64,000 nucleotides of DNA from Erinaceus europaeus (GCF_950295315.1 NC_080162.1:69686962-69750961); one strand, 5' to 3'; positions 51,835-63,334 are shown, numbered from the stretch's first letter. The notes: a model not told the origin generated them from the sequence alone. Numbers and translations: made by a program.

Positions 51835-53046
51835 AAACTTTTTAAAAAATTTCTTTATTGGGTAATCAATGTTTTACATTCGGCAGTAAATTCAATAGTT
51901 TGTACATGTATAACAGTTCCCTGTTTTCCATATAACAATACAACCCCCACTAGGTCCTCTGTCAGCCTTCTTGGATCTGTATTCTCCCCATCCACCCACT
52001 CCAGAGTCTTTTAGTTTGGTGCAATATGCCAATTCCAGTTCAGGTTCTATTTGTGTTTTCTCTTCTGATCTTGTTTTTCAACTTCTGCCTGAGAGTGAGA
52101 TCATCCCATATTCATCCTTCTGTTTCTGACTTATTTCACTCAACATGATTTTTTCAAGGTCCATCCAAGATTGGCTGAAAGCAGTGAAATCACCATTTTA
52201 TTTATAGCTGAGTACTATTCCATTGTGTATATATACCACAACTTGCTCAGCCACTCATCTGTTGTTGGACCTGGGTTGCTTCCAGGTTTTGGCTATTACA
52301 AATTGTGCTGCTAAGAACATATGTATACACAGATCTTTTTGGATGGGTGTGTTTTGTTCCTTAGGATATATCCCCAGGAGAGGAATTGCAGGGTCCTAGG
52401 GTAGGTCCATTTCTCCCATTCTGTGAGGGTTTCTTGGTTTGGGTAGTTTCTTTTGCTGTGCAGAAGCTTTTTAATTTGATGTAGTCCCATAGGTTTATGC
52501 TTGCCTTAGTCTTTGTAATTGGATTTGTTTCATTGAAGATGCCTTTAAAATTTATGCGGAAAAGAGTTCTGCCAATATTTTCCTCTAAGTATCTGATAGT
52601 TTGTGGTCTAACATCCAAGTCCTTGATCCACTTGGAATTTACTTTTGTATTTGGTGAAATACAGTGGTTCAGTTTCATTCTTCTGCATGTTTTAACCCAC
52701 TGTTTTCCGACACCATTTGTTGAAGAGACTCTGCTTTCCCCATGTAATAGTCTGGGCACCTTTGTCAAAGATTAAATATCCATAGGTGTGGGGGCTTACT
52801 TCTGGGCTCTCAGTTCTATTTCACTGGCCAGTGTGTCTATTCATGTTCCAGTTTTGATGACAATGGCTCTATAATACAATTATAATACAGTGTGTCTATT
52901 CAAGCAGTTTTGATGACAATGGCCCTATAATACAATTTGAGATCTGGGAGTGTGATGCCTCCAGTTCTGTTCTGTCTTCTCAAGATTGTTTTGGCAATTC
53001 TGGGTCTTTTCTGGTTCCAGATAAACATTTGTAGCATTTGTTCTGT
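51835..53046 (-). mobile_element. LINE-1, 5'-truncated, rearranged, about 1.2 kb
   Basis: It is colinear with the L1 at 16909 from the 3'UTR inward, except for a deletion of about 380 bases at 52415 (joining GGTCCATTTCT to CCATTCTGTGAGG) and a local duplication near 52845-52925 (TTTTGATGACAATGGC twice). ORF2 pieces remain in short frames (52768-52361; 53175-52900 includes [11 protein letters not shown]). Non-functional. Confidence 0.9.
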
Positions 53047-53277
53047 TAGAAATAAGTTCTGTTTTCTACATCTAGCCCCTTTATCATGAGCATGCCAGCA
53101 GACCATAGCACACTGGTAGTCTGGCAAAGCTCTACGGGGATGCTTCAGGTAGATTTTATTTTTAATTATGTTCATTGTAACACTGATTTCGATAAGCTAG
53201 TGGAGTGACAGTGGTTAAATCATTGTAGAAGGTTGATGGATTGTCCTCCCCCCCCTTTTCTGGTTATGATAGATCTT

Positions 53278-53438
53278 AAGATTATTTACTTATTTATTTA
53301 ATTTATTAATGAGAAAGATAGGAGGAGAGAGAGAGAGAACCAGACATTACTCTCGTACATGTGCTGCTGGTGTTTGAACTCAAGACCTCATGCTTGAGAG
53401 TCCAATGCTTTATCCACTGCGCCACCTCCCGGGCCACT
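53278..53438 (-). repeat. SINE-D copy
   Basis: Near-consensus. CTTAAGAT repeats on both sides. Confidence 0.88.
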
Positions 53439-53992
53439 TAAGATGGTTTTAATTACCTAAAATTGGAAGTAATTAAGGCAGTTGGGTGATGATAAAAATA
53501 CTGTGGATTAAAAAATCGACTTTGCAAGGGGTGATAAATTCAACCACCCTTGCACCACGTGTTCTGGGTTGTTACTCTGGTTCTCATTCCTTTTCTTATG
53601 AGTAAATTAAAAAAGAAAAAGAAAGTAATCCGAAAACACCATCCACAAAATTTATGAGCAAACGGCTATCACAAGACATTTGCATCAGCCATAATAAGAA
53701 CAAGAGGATAAATAGCCTTGAAAATAAAACTGGCAAATACTGTAGAAGATAGGCAAGAGGTCAAGGTGATAAAAGCACAAGAGTCTCTGTCCTTGCCAGC
53801 AGACATGAAAAACTAGTCAATACACCTCAGAATCTATGATGAATTATGGACAGGTGCAGCTTTATATTAGGACGGTTACGTTTTGATGAGATAGACAAAT
53901 TGAATATTGATGGAACTGTCAATTAGAAAAGTCTTTTGGGAATAGCATTTTGTTTTATGTCTTAAGAAGCTTAGAAGTTTTCTTTTTAAAAA
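53439..53992. other. Single-copy sequence with a possible SINE-D scrap
   Basis: 53527-53618 may be the 3' part of a SINE-D (TTATGAGTAAATTAAAAAAG). No gene is recognised. Confidence 0.4.
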
Positions 53993-54270
53993 AATTCTTA
54001 TTATTTATTTTCCCTTTTGTTGCCCTTGTTGTTTTATTGTTGTAGTTATTATTGTTGTTACTGATGTTATTGTTGTTGGATAGGACAGAGAGAAATGGAG
54101 AGAAGTGGGGAAGACAGAGAGGGGGAGAGAAAGACATCTGCAGACCTGCTTCACTGCCTGTGAAGTGACTCCCCTGCAGGTGGGGAGCCAGGGCTCCAAC
54201 CAAGGATCTTTGCTGGTCCTTGCATTTTGGGCCACGTGTGCTTAATCCACTGCGCTACCGCCCAACCCCC
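53993..54270 (-). repeat. SINE-A copy
   Basis: AGCTTAGAAGTTTTCT and AGCTTAGAAGTCTTCT flank it. Confidence 0.92.
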
Positions 54271-54508
54271 CAGCTTAGAAGTCTTCTAAGAATTTGGAAG
54301 TTTTTTGAAGATTCAGTGTTTGTAATTGTGTATACAAAGGACTTATTATGTAACATCATTATTATGGTGCCTCCAAGTTGTGAATTCTAAAGTAGAACTT
54401 CAATACACCATAAGCAGCATAGCCTTGAAGACTCAAGAAATGCAGACATGTTGGTGTGTGATGGTTGGGTGGTAAATTAAGATTAGTCTAGAGGCATAGA
54501 ATTTTTAA

Positions 54509-54707
54509 AATATTTATTTATTTTCCCTTTTGTTGCCCTTGTTTTTTATTATTGTTGTAGTAGTTATTATTGCTGTTACTGATGTCATCGTTATTGGATA
54601 GGACAAAGAGAAATGGAGAGAGGAGGGGAAGACAGAGAGGGGGAGAGAAAGATAGACACCTGCAGACCTGCTTCGCCACCTGTACAGCGACTCCCCTGCA
54701 GGTGGGT
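54509..54707 (-). repeat. SINE-A copy, 5'-truncated
   Basis: An 18-bp duplication, GAGGCATAGAATTTTTAA, is exact at 54491-54508 and 54708-54725. In its own sense the copy starts at CCCACCTGCAGG, the same point as the truncated copy at 38904. Confidence 0.92.
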
Positions 54708-54725
54708 GAGGCATAGAATTTTTAA

Positions 54726-55126
54726 GATCTGTCTTCTTTTGTTACCTGTGCTGGAGATACCACATTGTTTGCCACTTGATAAAAATCCACAGAATGTAAA
54801 AGAACACACTTTCTAAATATTTTGGCATTATTGACTTTTTTTTCCTGACAGTTTTTCAAAATTCTGCACCCCCAGAATTTGGACATTTAACAGAATGTGC
54901 TGTAGTATCTTTGAGTACTCCTTCCCTAGCACCAGTTCCAAAGTTCTTCTTTGGTGTAGACTGTTCTTAGCTGTTAATTTCTTTTACTCCATATCCATCA
55001 GTGCCATTATTGTCTAATGGGATCCCCTCTTAAACAGATTGTTTCTTCTGGCTTTATCAACTGACATGTATCATTTTTCTTTTCGGTGGGGAAGGTATCA
55101 TTACTGAATTTTACCACTCTGAATTT
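54726..55126. other. Single-copy sequence
   Basis: Nothing recognisable. Confidence 0.4.
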
Positions 55127-55258
55127 CTTTTTCAAACAGAGAGAGTGTAAGATAGCACAGCACCAAAGCTTCTTTCAATGAGGTGGGGTCTGTACTCTAC
55201 CCTGAGTTGTGTGCATGGCAAAGCAGGTGCTCTATCTAGGAGAACTACCTTGCTATTA
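55127..55258 (-). repeat. SINE-F copy
   Basis: GCACCAAAGCTTCTTTCAAT, GCATGGCAAAGCAGGTGC, GAGAACTACCTTGC. Confidence 0.6.
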
Positions 55259-55268
55259 GACATTTTCT

Positions 55269-55481
55269 TTTTTAAATTATCTTTATTCATTAGATAGAGA
55301 CAGGCAGAAATCAAGAGGGTAGGGGGAGATAGAGAGAGAGAGAGAGATGGAAAAATACACAAAGCCCTGTTTCACCTCTTGTGAAGCTTCCTCCCCTGCA
55401 GATGGGGGCCAGGGGCTTGAACCTGGGATCTTGTGAACTTAAATGTGTGCTATTAACTATGTGTGCCACCACCTGGCCCCC
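55269..55481 (-). repeat. SINE-B copy
   Basis: TTATCTTTATTCATTAGATA to GTGTGCCACCACCTGGCCCC. Confidence 0.88.
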
Positions 55482-55706
55482 CTTAGGAATGTTCTGATCT
55501 CTCAGTTGTAATGAGCCAAAATATCTGCTGACCTCATCAAATGAGCCCCAGAGGGTAAATAACTTCTGATTGATTAAGAGCCCTTGATTTAAACAAATAG
55601 GAATGACAGGGGAAAATATAAAATGTGTATAAGTGTTTAATCCAAAAGAGAACTGTAGAAATTTTTGTGAATACCTAACTCTATTTTTCTTACTTATTTT
55701 TAAAAA

Positions 55707-56262
55707 ATTTATTAGTGACTTAATATTGACTTACAAAATTATAAGATAACGGGTATAATTCCATACCATTCCCACCACTAGAGTTTTGTGTCCCCATTTC
55801 CTCCATTGGAAGTTACAGTAGTTCCCCCAAGGTTGCAGTTATGGGTTGACTATTACTTCCATTACTGATTATTATTTCTTTAACTGTCTGTATATATATA
55901 TCCATAACCTTTATTTTCAATGGTCCTGCCTTCCTTTTGAAGTCACACCTGTACCTATTACTACTTCCAAATGTCCCTTTTTTTTTTTTTCCTTCTCCCT
56001 TCGGGTCCTGATGGAGTTGGAGCTCAGAGCCCTTCCGTTATCATTTTCCCCCTTTGGGAGTATAGATCAAAATTCTTTATGGGGTGCAGGTGTGAATCTA
56101 GCTTCTGCAGTTGCTTCTTTGTTGGGCATGGACATTGCCAGGTCAATCCATCCCCATAGCCTGTTTCTGTCCTTACCTAGTTGGGCAGGGCTCTGGAGAG
56201 GTGAGGTTCTGGGACACTTTGGTGACGTTATCTGTCCAGGGAAGTCAGTGTGGAATCATGGT
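55707..56262 (-). repeat. PAR copy, long
   Basis: Same block order as 9012-9600, from ATTAGTGACTTAATATTGAC to TTCTGGGACAC. A 147-codon plus-strand frame over it is not a gene. Confidence 0.72.
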
Positions 56263-57190
56263 AGCATCTGCTACTTGGTGACAGAATAATTGTAAAGTAT
56301 AAAGTAAGGTAGAATGATTAACGAACAGGAACCAAAAAAGTAGGTATAGAGCAGATGAGAATAGGGATCTTAGTGTTGAAAGAAGTGAGGAAGTCAATTT
56401 TAGGTATGTTCCTGGACTTTCACAGTTTTTGCTTGAATTTGTTATCTAATGGAGGTAAACTACACCCAACTCTATTGCATAGTCACATTTGATGTTTTGA
56501 CAGCTACTTTTGATTTTTCCCTTTTGCCCTCCAGTATACTGAACCCTCAGATTTTGCATAATTACGGGTTTTTTCCCCTTATTTACATTTCAGCACCTCT
56601 TCCCTCTTATCTGGCATATTTACTAAATGGAAAATGTTCCTAAGATTATTCTTTAAAAAGGAGATTTGTGATTTGTGTTTCTATACTTCTTTTGGGTATG
56701 TCTTCACATTTGCAGAACTCTTGGCTAGGAAATTAATTACTGCTACAATCTGACATCATTCTAACTTAAGTGCCAATGAGTGTTCTTTGTCCCTCCTCAC
56801 CCCTACATACTTGTGGTAGTTTTTCTGTATTATAAAAATTTAGGCATACCTGGGCATGTTTCGTTATATATGTGCCAATCCTTGTAGGGATCCGTTGTGT
56901 GTTCTCATTTTTGAAACCGGATTTTCCAGATGTTTTTTGTTGATCTTTGGGTAGTCCTTGTTTTATTATCTAAGCTGAATGTCCGTTGTTTGAACTTGAA
57001 TTAAATTTTTTTCCTGTATTACCAAAACTTAACTGAATTGTTACAATAGTTATTTATTTATTTTCTCTTGCTCAGTTGGGTCATTGCTTTTTTTCCCCAT
57101 CAGCGTGTCAGATCCATCTTGGGTCTAGTAGTGCTGATTTGTTGCCTCTCCAGTTTTTAGTCATTCATTTAACTGCTCTTTTAGAATTAA
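56263..57190. other. Single-copy sequence
   Basis: No repeat, exon or RNA gene is recognised. Confidence 0.4.
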
Positions 57191-57405
57191 AAAAAAATTT
57201 TTTTTATTATGCTTATCTTTTATTGGACAGAAAGACTCAGAAACTGAGAGGGAAGGACGTGATAGAGAGGAAGAGAGAGAGAGACGCCTGCAGCCCTGCT
57301 TCACCACTCGTGAAGCTTTTCCCCCTGCAGGTGAGGACCAGGGACTTGAACCCGGTTCCTTGCACACTGTAATGTGTGCTTAACCAGGTGTGCCACCCCC
57401 CAGCC
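57191..57405 (-). repeat. SINE-B copy
   Basis: CTCTTTTAGAATT is duplicated on both sides. Confidence 0.92.
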
Positions 57406-57723
57406 CCTCTTTTAGAATTTATTTTAGATTTATACTATTTTATTGAAGTTGAATGGTGTGTTTGTGTGTGTTTCTCTTTCCTTTCAAAAGCTCACTTTGC
57501 CACCTTCCTGAAATTCTGTGTGGTCATTTCATCCTTGCCTGTCTTCTCTCCCACTTTTATGCTTTTGCATGAGGTCATCTGTAGGGAATTTAGAAATAAT
57601 ATTTTAATATCTGTCTGATTACGGTAAAACAGTTATGTTATGGTTTCCACTAGCCACAAAGAACTACCTAAATTTAGATGCAGTTAAGACTCACTTTCTG
57701 TCTTGCACATGTCAGGCTCTTTT
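57406..57723. other. Single-copy sequence
   Basis: Nothing recognisable. Confidence 0.4.
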
Positions 57724-57761
57724 AAAATATATTTATTATTTGAAAAAAGGAGGGGGGGAGG

Positions 57762-57799
<38 letters not shown>

Positions 57800-57905
57800 A
57801 AGAGTACTCCAGAGCATCACTGTGGTACATGTGATGCTAGGGATTGAGCTCAGGACCTCATGCTTGAGAGTCCAGTGTGCTTTCCACTGCACCACAACCT
57901 GCATC
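57724..57905 (-). repeat. SINE-D copy with a GA run
   Basis: G/GA-rich 57750-57797, then GCTAGGGATTGAGCTCAGG to CACTGCACCACAACC. Confidence 0.82.
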
Positions 57906-58216
57906 ATTCTGAGCAGTAGCCCTATAGCTCCTAATACAGATAGTATTGGATGATAAGGTACATAGTAGTAGCATATTAAAGGCAACCCTATGTATTCTGA
58001 TATTTTTGACCCTGATATTTTTGTCCAATTTAGTGACCCTTGGGGGTAGACAGTTAATGCAGAATCTGTTAGTGACTGTAAATGAAGAGTGCTGGGATCT
58101 TCAAAGTGTTAATTTTTGGATATATGGATATGACTTAGATGCTGGCTTTTCTTCAGGAAACAATAAGACATGGTTTGTTTCTTCAGTGTGATTTGACTTG
58201 CTTTCTCTTTTTCTAG
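57906..58216 (+). other. Intron immediately upstream of the SLC23A2 coding exon
   Basis: This is a single-copy stretch ending in the pyrimidine tract at 58199-58214 that serves the acceptor. No repeat is recognisable. A candidate branch point is not obvious by eye. Confidence 0.6.
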
Positions 58217-58225
58217 GTGCTAAAA

Positions 58226-58255
58226 ATGGCACTTATGGAACTCACCTCTGCCTGA
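58226..58255 (+). promoter_or_regulatory. Upstream ORF in the SLC23A2 5'UTR
   Basis: A short frame, MALMELTSA then TGA, begins 9 bases after the exon start. Its ATG has A at -3 and G at +4, a strong initiation context, and an in-frame second ATG follows at 58235. It stops 115 bases before the main start, so reinitiation is sterically possible. Upstream frames of this sort usually lower translation of the main frame. Whether it is used here is inference. Confidence 0.5.
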
Positions 58256-58370
58256 AAATTGGAAGCTCAAGGTTTTGCGACAACCAACCCAGATCCTAGG
58301 CTCTGCTTGAATAAGCTTTCAGTTTCAGTCACTCCAGTCCAACAGTCACTACGCTACCCCCTTTCTCTTC

Positions 58371-58478
58371 ATGATGGGCATTGGTAAGAACACTACATCC
58401 AAATCCATGGAGCCTGGAAGTTCAACGGAAGGGAAATATGAAGATGAAGCGAAGCACCCCACTTTCTTTACTCTTCCG
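58371..58478 (+). CDS. SLC23A2: SLC23A2 (SVCT2), N-terminal 36 codons, partial
   Basis: SVCT2 is a plasma-membrane cotransporter of the nucleobase-ascorbate (NAT/SLC23) family that moves L-ascorbate together with sodium into cells. The 36 encoded residues start [14 protein letters not shown], contain [15 protein letters not shown] and end FFTLP at the donor site. This is the acidic, cytosolic N-tail before the membrane domain. It matches mammalian SVCT2 as I remember it, with apparent substitutions at residues 15 (Pro) and 31 (Thr). No transmembrane segment lies in this exon; the remaining roughly 600 residues lie downstream, outside the window. Two ATGs are adjacent. The first has T at -3 and A at +4 (weak), the second A at -3 and G at +4 (strong), so initiation at Met2 is possible. 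An open frame runs a further 78 bases past the donor, but that tail is intron read-through. Confidence 0.9.
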
Positions 58479-59409
58479 GTAACAGCATTCATTACCTGTC
58501 TTCCTTTCTTCCTGAACCAGTCTAAAGTAGTGTTTTTTCTTTTTTTCTTTTTTTAAATTGAATCCACACAGGATTAGTGTTAATACTCATGGTTTTCAGT
58601 GAAGGTTAAAGGTATTTGGAAACCAAATGCTTTTCATGGGATATAATCTCTGGGAACTGTTGGCTGACTGTTTTTTGGCTCTGTCTAGAGTCACCTGATG
58701 GGATTAACTTCAGAAAAGAAGCATTATTGTGAATTTGTAAGAACAGACCCAATACTTACCATGTAATGGAAGATGTAGAAGGCTTAATTTTATCTCTAAA
58801 GATGTGCTCTTGTGAAATAGCCTGTAACCTGACTTCAGACTTATATTGCAAGGTTGGGGTAGGGTGGGGGGGTTAGATGAATGACTTGTTGGGAGCTCAG
58901 ATGTTTGTGCTTTATATTATGACCAAGTCCAAGACAGAAGTAGTAGTTTTTTTTGTTGTTGTTATTGTTTGTTTTGTTTTGTTTTAACCTGGGAAAGTTA
59001 TTGAATAGAGAAGGCTGAACAAAAACATTTAGGTACTCAGTGACATTATTTTTCTAGATGTAGGATTTATAGTTTGAGGTTTATAAAGTTATCTTAAGGG
59101 TTGGTTTAATTGAAAAAAAAAAAGCAAAAAACTCTTTAGACTGAATTTGCCTCAAGATCTTTTGCTCTTACTACTGAAAATGAAGCTAATGAAAAGAACG
59201 ACTCTAGGATTCGCTACACTTTGGCATTTACTTAGTAAGAAAAATGTGGATGTAAAATCTTTCAATACATTGCTTGACTTAACATGGGCTTTACATTTTA
59301 ATTTTTTACTCTACTAACTCAGAGAAGTGTTCCACTAGCCCACAAATGGTTTATTTCTTCCTGTAAAGTAAAACTCTCCCTCTCTCCCTCTCCCTCCTCT
59401 CTTTTCTTC
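58479..59409 (+). other. SLC23A2 intron, proximal single-copy part
   Basis: This is the sequence just past the donor. It contains T-rich runs (58530-58556, 58948-58985) and no SINE until about 59410. I see no second exon, splice pair with coding potential or RNA gene. Confidence 0.6.
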
Positions 59410-59520
59410 CAATATTTATCTTTTACTCTATTACTTATGAGAAAGAAGGAGAAGGAGGGGGAGAGAAAAGCCAGATGCACTCAAATCCAGTGCTCTACCA
59501 AATGAGCCATTTTCTCAGTT
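59410..59520 (-). repeat. Old SINE-D remnant
   Basis: TTTACTCTATTACTTATGAG and CCAGTGCTCTACCAAATGAG. Confidence 0.55.
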
Positions 59521-59651
59521 GTTAAAGTGAATTTTTGGAACAACTAAATTTTCTATCCTATTGAAGTCTTAAGTTTGACACAGGTTTTCTAGGGGAAGAG
59601 GAAAGCCAGTTGCTCAAGTTTAAATTAGATTGTCTTTAAAAAGTGAATGTG

Positions 59652-60035
59652 GGTATGCCAGGTGGTAGTGGTTCTTTCAGTAGAATACACACATTATCAG
59701 GGGCCGGGCGGTAGGGCAGTGGGTTAAGCACACATGGTGCAAAGCACAGGGACTGGTGCAAGGATCCCAGTTCAAGCCCCAGCTCCCCACCTGCAGGGGG
59801 TTTGCTTCACAGGCTCTGAAGCAGGTCTGCAGGTGTCTGTCTTTCTCTCCCCCTCTCTGTCTTCCTGTCCTTTTGCGATTTCTCTCTGTCCTATCCAACA
59901 ACAATGGCAGCAATAACAACAACAATAATAACCACAACAACAATAAACAACAAGGGCAACAAAAGGGAAAAAATAGCCTTCAGGAGCAGTGGATTCGTAG
60001 TTGCAGGCACCGAGCCCCAGCAATAACCCTGGAGA

Positions 60036-60077
<42 letters not shown>

Positions 60078-60325
60078 ATAATAAAAAAGGATACACACAT
60101 TATCATATATATGAGGATCTGGGTTCAAGTCCCTGGTTCCCACACACAGGGAGGAAGCTTCATGAGTGGTGGATCTGTGCTGTAGTTACCTTTCCTTCTT
60201 TCTTCCATATTCCCCTTTCTCTCTTGACTGTCACCTGTATCACAAAAAGAAAATGCCTCCAGTAATTGTAGAACCATGTAAGCACTGAGCCTCAGCAATA
60301 ACCTTGGTGACAAGGAAAGGAGGGT
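59652..60325 (+). repeat. SINE-B copy with the A-long module, split by a SINE-A-long
   Basis: It starts ATGCCAGGTGGTAGTGG, is interrupted at 59700-60090, and ends with the module AATGCCTCCAGTAATTG to CAATAACCTTGGTG. Confidence 0.82.
59700..60090 (+). repeat. SINE-A-long copy with (ATC)n tail
   Basis: ATACACACATTATCA is exactly duplicated at 59685-59699 and 60091-60105. The tail is an ATC array (60037-60077). Confidence 0.93.
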
Positions 60326-60442
60326 GAGCATGGGGGGTGGGGAAGATACCAAGAGACCATCTCTATGGCCTGAGGTTTTAAAATAATTCACTAATGCTTC
60401 TTGCACCCCTCTTTTCCTCCTCAGTTCACCTTTTTCTTTCTT

Positions 60443-60801
60443 TCTTTTTTTTTTTTTTTTTTAATTTTTTAAATTTTATTTTATTTTTGCTTCCAGGGTT
60501 ATATCGATGGGGCTTGGTACCTGCGTTACAAATGAATTGCTCCTGGAGGCTATTCCCCCCCCCCCTTTTGTAGCCCTTGTTTATTGTTGTTATTGCTGCT
60601 GCTGTCGTTGTTGGATAGGATGGAGAGAAATCGAGAGAGGAGGGGAAGAAAGAGGCGTGGAGAAAGACGCTTGCAGACCTGTTTCACCACTTGTGAAGTG
60701 ACCCCTCTGCAGGTGGGGAGCTGGGCTTGAACCGGGATCCTTACACAGGTCCTTGTGCTTCACGCCATGTGCGCTCAGCCCGCTGAGCTACCGCCTAGCC
60801 C
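60443..60801 (-). repeat. SINE-A-long copy
   Basis: CACCTTTTTCTTTC and CACCTTTTTCTTTT flank it. The module lies at 60491-60560. Confidence 0.9.
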
Positions 60802-60841
60802 CCACCTTTTTCTTTTTCTTTCCTTTTATTCTGATAAATAG

Positions 60842-60842
<1 letters not shown>

Positions 60843-60917
<75 letters not shown>

Positions 60918-61037
60918 CCCTCTGCAGCACTGTTCTACTACTTCCCCACTGCAGGTGGGAATTAGGGTCTTGCACTCAGGTCGGTCCTGGCACACGATAG
61001 CTTGTGTGCTCTGCTGGGTATGCCATCTGACTCTCAC
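60843..61037 (-). repeat. (CA)n followed by an old SINE-B
   Basis: About 35 CA units (60843-60913), then CCCTCTGCAGCACTGTTCTA to GCTGGGTATGCCATCTGAC. Confidence 0.75.
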
Positions 61038-61777
61038 TTTTCTTAAAAATTCACTGAGTGTCTAAGAATGGTTGCTGCCTATGCCTTTATCTATCTGAAA
61101 ATGGCTGTATTTTGTTTCCAGTTGTTGGGTTTACCTTCATTATATAATTATATACCAGTGCTTCCTAATTTGTCTTCATTTCTCTTTCACTGATTTTCAT
61201 GACTTTCTGAGTGTTACTTTCTTGATGGATTTCCCAGCATTATTTCCCAGATTACTAATAATATATTTCCCAGTTGTTCAATTTTCATTTAGAGTCAGTC
61301 CTCTCCTGGTGGTTCCTTTAAAGATATCCTCCCCTCTCTCCATCACCCACTTCCTCACTCTGAGAAGTATGTGCTCTCCTCCCACCCCACCCCTTAACCA
61401 GAGCAGCGCTTAGCTCTGGCATATGGTCCTGTGGGTGATTGAAGTAGGGATTTGGGAGAGTTTTGCTAGTCTCATTGCCAGTCCATTTGTTGGTTTGCTT
61501 CTTTTAAATGTTTATCTAGTTTTAGGTTTGCCTATTTTGGAACCTTTCTTCTTTGATTATATTTTCAGTAGTGTGTTTTGGTAAGGGCAGCCAGCGTTCC
61601 TCAAAATATTAATTTTCAGACTCATTCATCCCTGCAACTCTACAGCAACTGGGAATGTGGATACAATCTGTATTTGGGTGTAAGTATAATGTGACTATAA
61701 GGTTGCTTTAACACTAGAATTTAATTAGTGGACTTAGTAAATTTTTTACCCAGATTTCTAGCTATAAAAGTGAACAT
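61038..61777. other. SLC23A2 intron, mainly single-copy
   Basis: A SINE-C scrap lies at 61397-61457 (AACCAGAGCAGCGCTTAGC). No exon is seen. Confidence 0.45.
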
Positions 61778-61918
61778 TAGAGTGGAGAGTAGATAGCATA
61801 ATGGTTATGCAAAGAGACTTTCATGCCTGAGACTCCAAAGTCCCAGCTTCAATCCCCCACACCACCATAAACCAGAACTGAACAGTGCTCTGTTAAAAAA
61901 AAAAAAAAAAAAAAAAAA
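61778..61918 (+). repeat. SINE-C copy, near-consensus
   Basis: GTAGATAGCATAATGGTTAT, CAGCTTCAATCCCCC, GAACTGAACAGTGCTCTG and a 23-base A-run. The best plus-strand SINE-C in the window. Confidence 0.92.
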
Positions 61919-62268
61919 GTGAACATTAAAAAGAGGGAAGAAAAAGAGGCATAATGCTATAGTTGGAATCATGGGGGGGTTGAACTGCTGGGTGGAGAGA
62001 GATGTCAAGGGAGAGACTGTAAAAGGTCAGTACATGAATCATCAGAATGACTTGGAATCAAGAAAGCTAAGAAGTGTGTTAATATTAGTTCTACTGGAAG
62101 AAAAAGAAGATGAAATAAAAAAGAAAACAAAATCTCAGCACAGAATATTTATAAAGAAATCATTCATGTGGTGGAACTTAGAGTTGTGGAAAGTTTTGTT
62201 AGAAAGCATCTTATTGATAGAATAAAAATAAGGACATTATTCGCCCATACTACCCCTAATGAAATGGT

Positions 62269-62271
<3 letters not shown>
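61919..62271. other. Single-copy sequence
   Basis: An 84-codon lysine-rich frame (61971-62225) has no recognisable domain and is not called. Confidence 0.4.
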
Positions 62272-62344
<73 letters not shown>

Positions 62345-62470
62345 TTTTTAAAAAAGTTTTTATTTATAGAATGGAAACACTGATAAGACCATAGGATAAG
62401 AGGGGTGCAATTCCTGCCAAAGGAACTCCATATCCCATTCCCTCCCCTGATAGCTTTCCTATTTAACCTT
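62272..62470 (-). repeat. (CA)n and a PAR fragment
   Basis: About 35 CA units (62272-62342), then ACCATAGGATAAGAGGGG and CCCCTGATAGCTTTCC of PAR. CTTTCCTATT...TTAACCTT is repeated once after it. Confidence 0.78.
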
Positions 62471-63199
62471 CTTTCCTATTCTTTAACCTTATTCAGCTTT
62501 TGTTATCCTTACTTTGTCTGACAAGGTTAGCTTTGGAGTGATTGAGGGACATACAATAGAAGGTAGGTGAGGAGGGTATCTAGGTCTAAGTAGAAATTAT
62601 TTCATTAGGTACTTTATGGTGTCTTTTTAGGTCTTTCTGCTTGCTTGAACTTCTGGATATATGTACGTATGCCCCATCTCACAGACCCTGGTCTGTATCT
62701 AGGTTTTGAGGTTTGTTAAGAAGTGTACCACCCGAAAAGAATTTAAGGAGTCCTATGAGCTAGGAAAGATCTCACCAGAGTGATGAAGCTGGTGGATTCA
62801 CATTCCATGCCTGACATCTCTGGATGCAGTCTGAAGTGAAACATGCCGAGGTGGTACCGGTTGCATTGATTAGGTGGGAATCAGCAGGTGCAGTTATCAG
62901 TTGGTATGAATTGGGAGAAGCATGTAGGAAAGTGAGCCTCACCCTAGAGGTTTCAGGACTAGGAGGAATATGGGCTTTCTAGAGAAAGGGGAGGGTTCCT
63001 GCTGTCTTAGGGTTTAAGAAAGCAACAGTACTTCAGACAGGAGCTCAACCAGCAATCATTTTCCCCTGTAGTACTAGAGACTGGAAAACTCAAGAAAAAG
63101 TTACTGACAGTTTGGGTTCTTGGTGAGGATTGTCTTCCTGACTTTCAGATGATTGCCTTTTTGTTTTCTGGGGGACTTAACCACACCAGGATGACTTTT
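62471..63199. other. SLC23A2 intron, single-copy
   Basis: No exon or repeat is recognised. Confidence 0.4.
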
Positions 63200-63334
63200 T
63201 CAGATGGGAAGGAGGGAGAGAATATCACAGCTCCAAGGCTTCCTTCAATACTATGATGGGAGTCTGGGCTTGAGCCTGGGTTACATGCCTGATGAAGCAG
63301 CACACTGTGCACCTGAGCTACTGCCCCAGCCTAG
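63200..63334 (-). repeat. SINE-F copy
   Basis: CCAAGGCTTCCTTCAATAC, GGCTTGAGCCTGGGTTAC, CACCTGAGCTACTGCCCC. Confidence 0.65.

Larger units (their letters stand above)
58217..58478 (+). other. SLC23A2: SLC23A2 exon carrying the start codon (5'UTR plus first coding segment)
   Basis: The exon is bounded by a polypyrimidine tract and TTTTTCTAG acceptor ending at 58216, and by a CCG/GTAACA donor at 58478/58479. The first 154 bases are untranslated and the last 108 are coding. The coding segment ends on a codon boundary (phase 0 intron), so the next exon should begin with a whole codon. No repeat overlaps the exon, whereas both flanks are SINE-rich, as expected for a conserved exon inside large introns. 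The boundaries are inferred from splice consensus and from the end of recognisable coding similarity, not from transcript data. Confidence 0.85.

Noticed and set aside
55846..56289. 147-codon forward frame
   Set aside because: It lies inside a PAR repeat and the same region at 9012-9600 is broken. No domain is seen.
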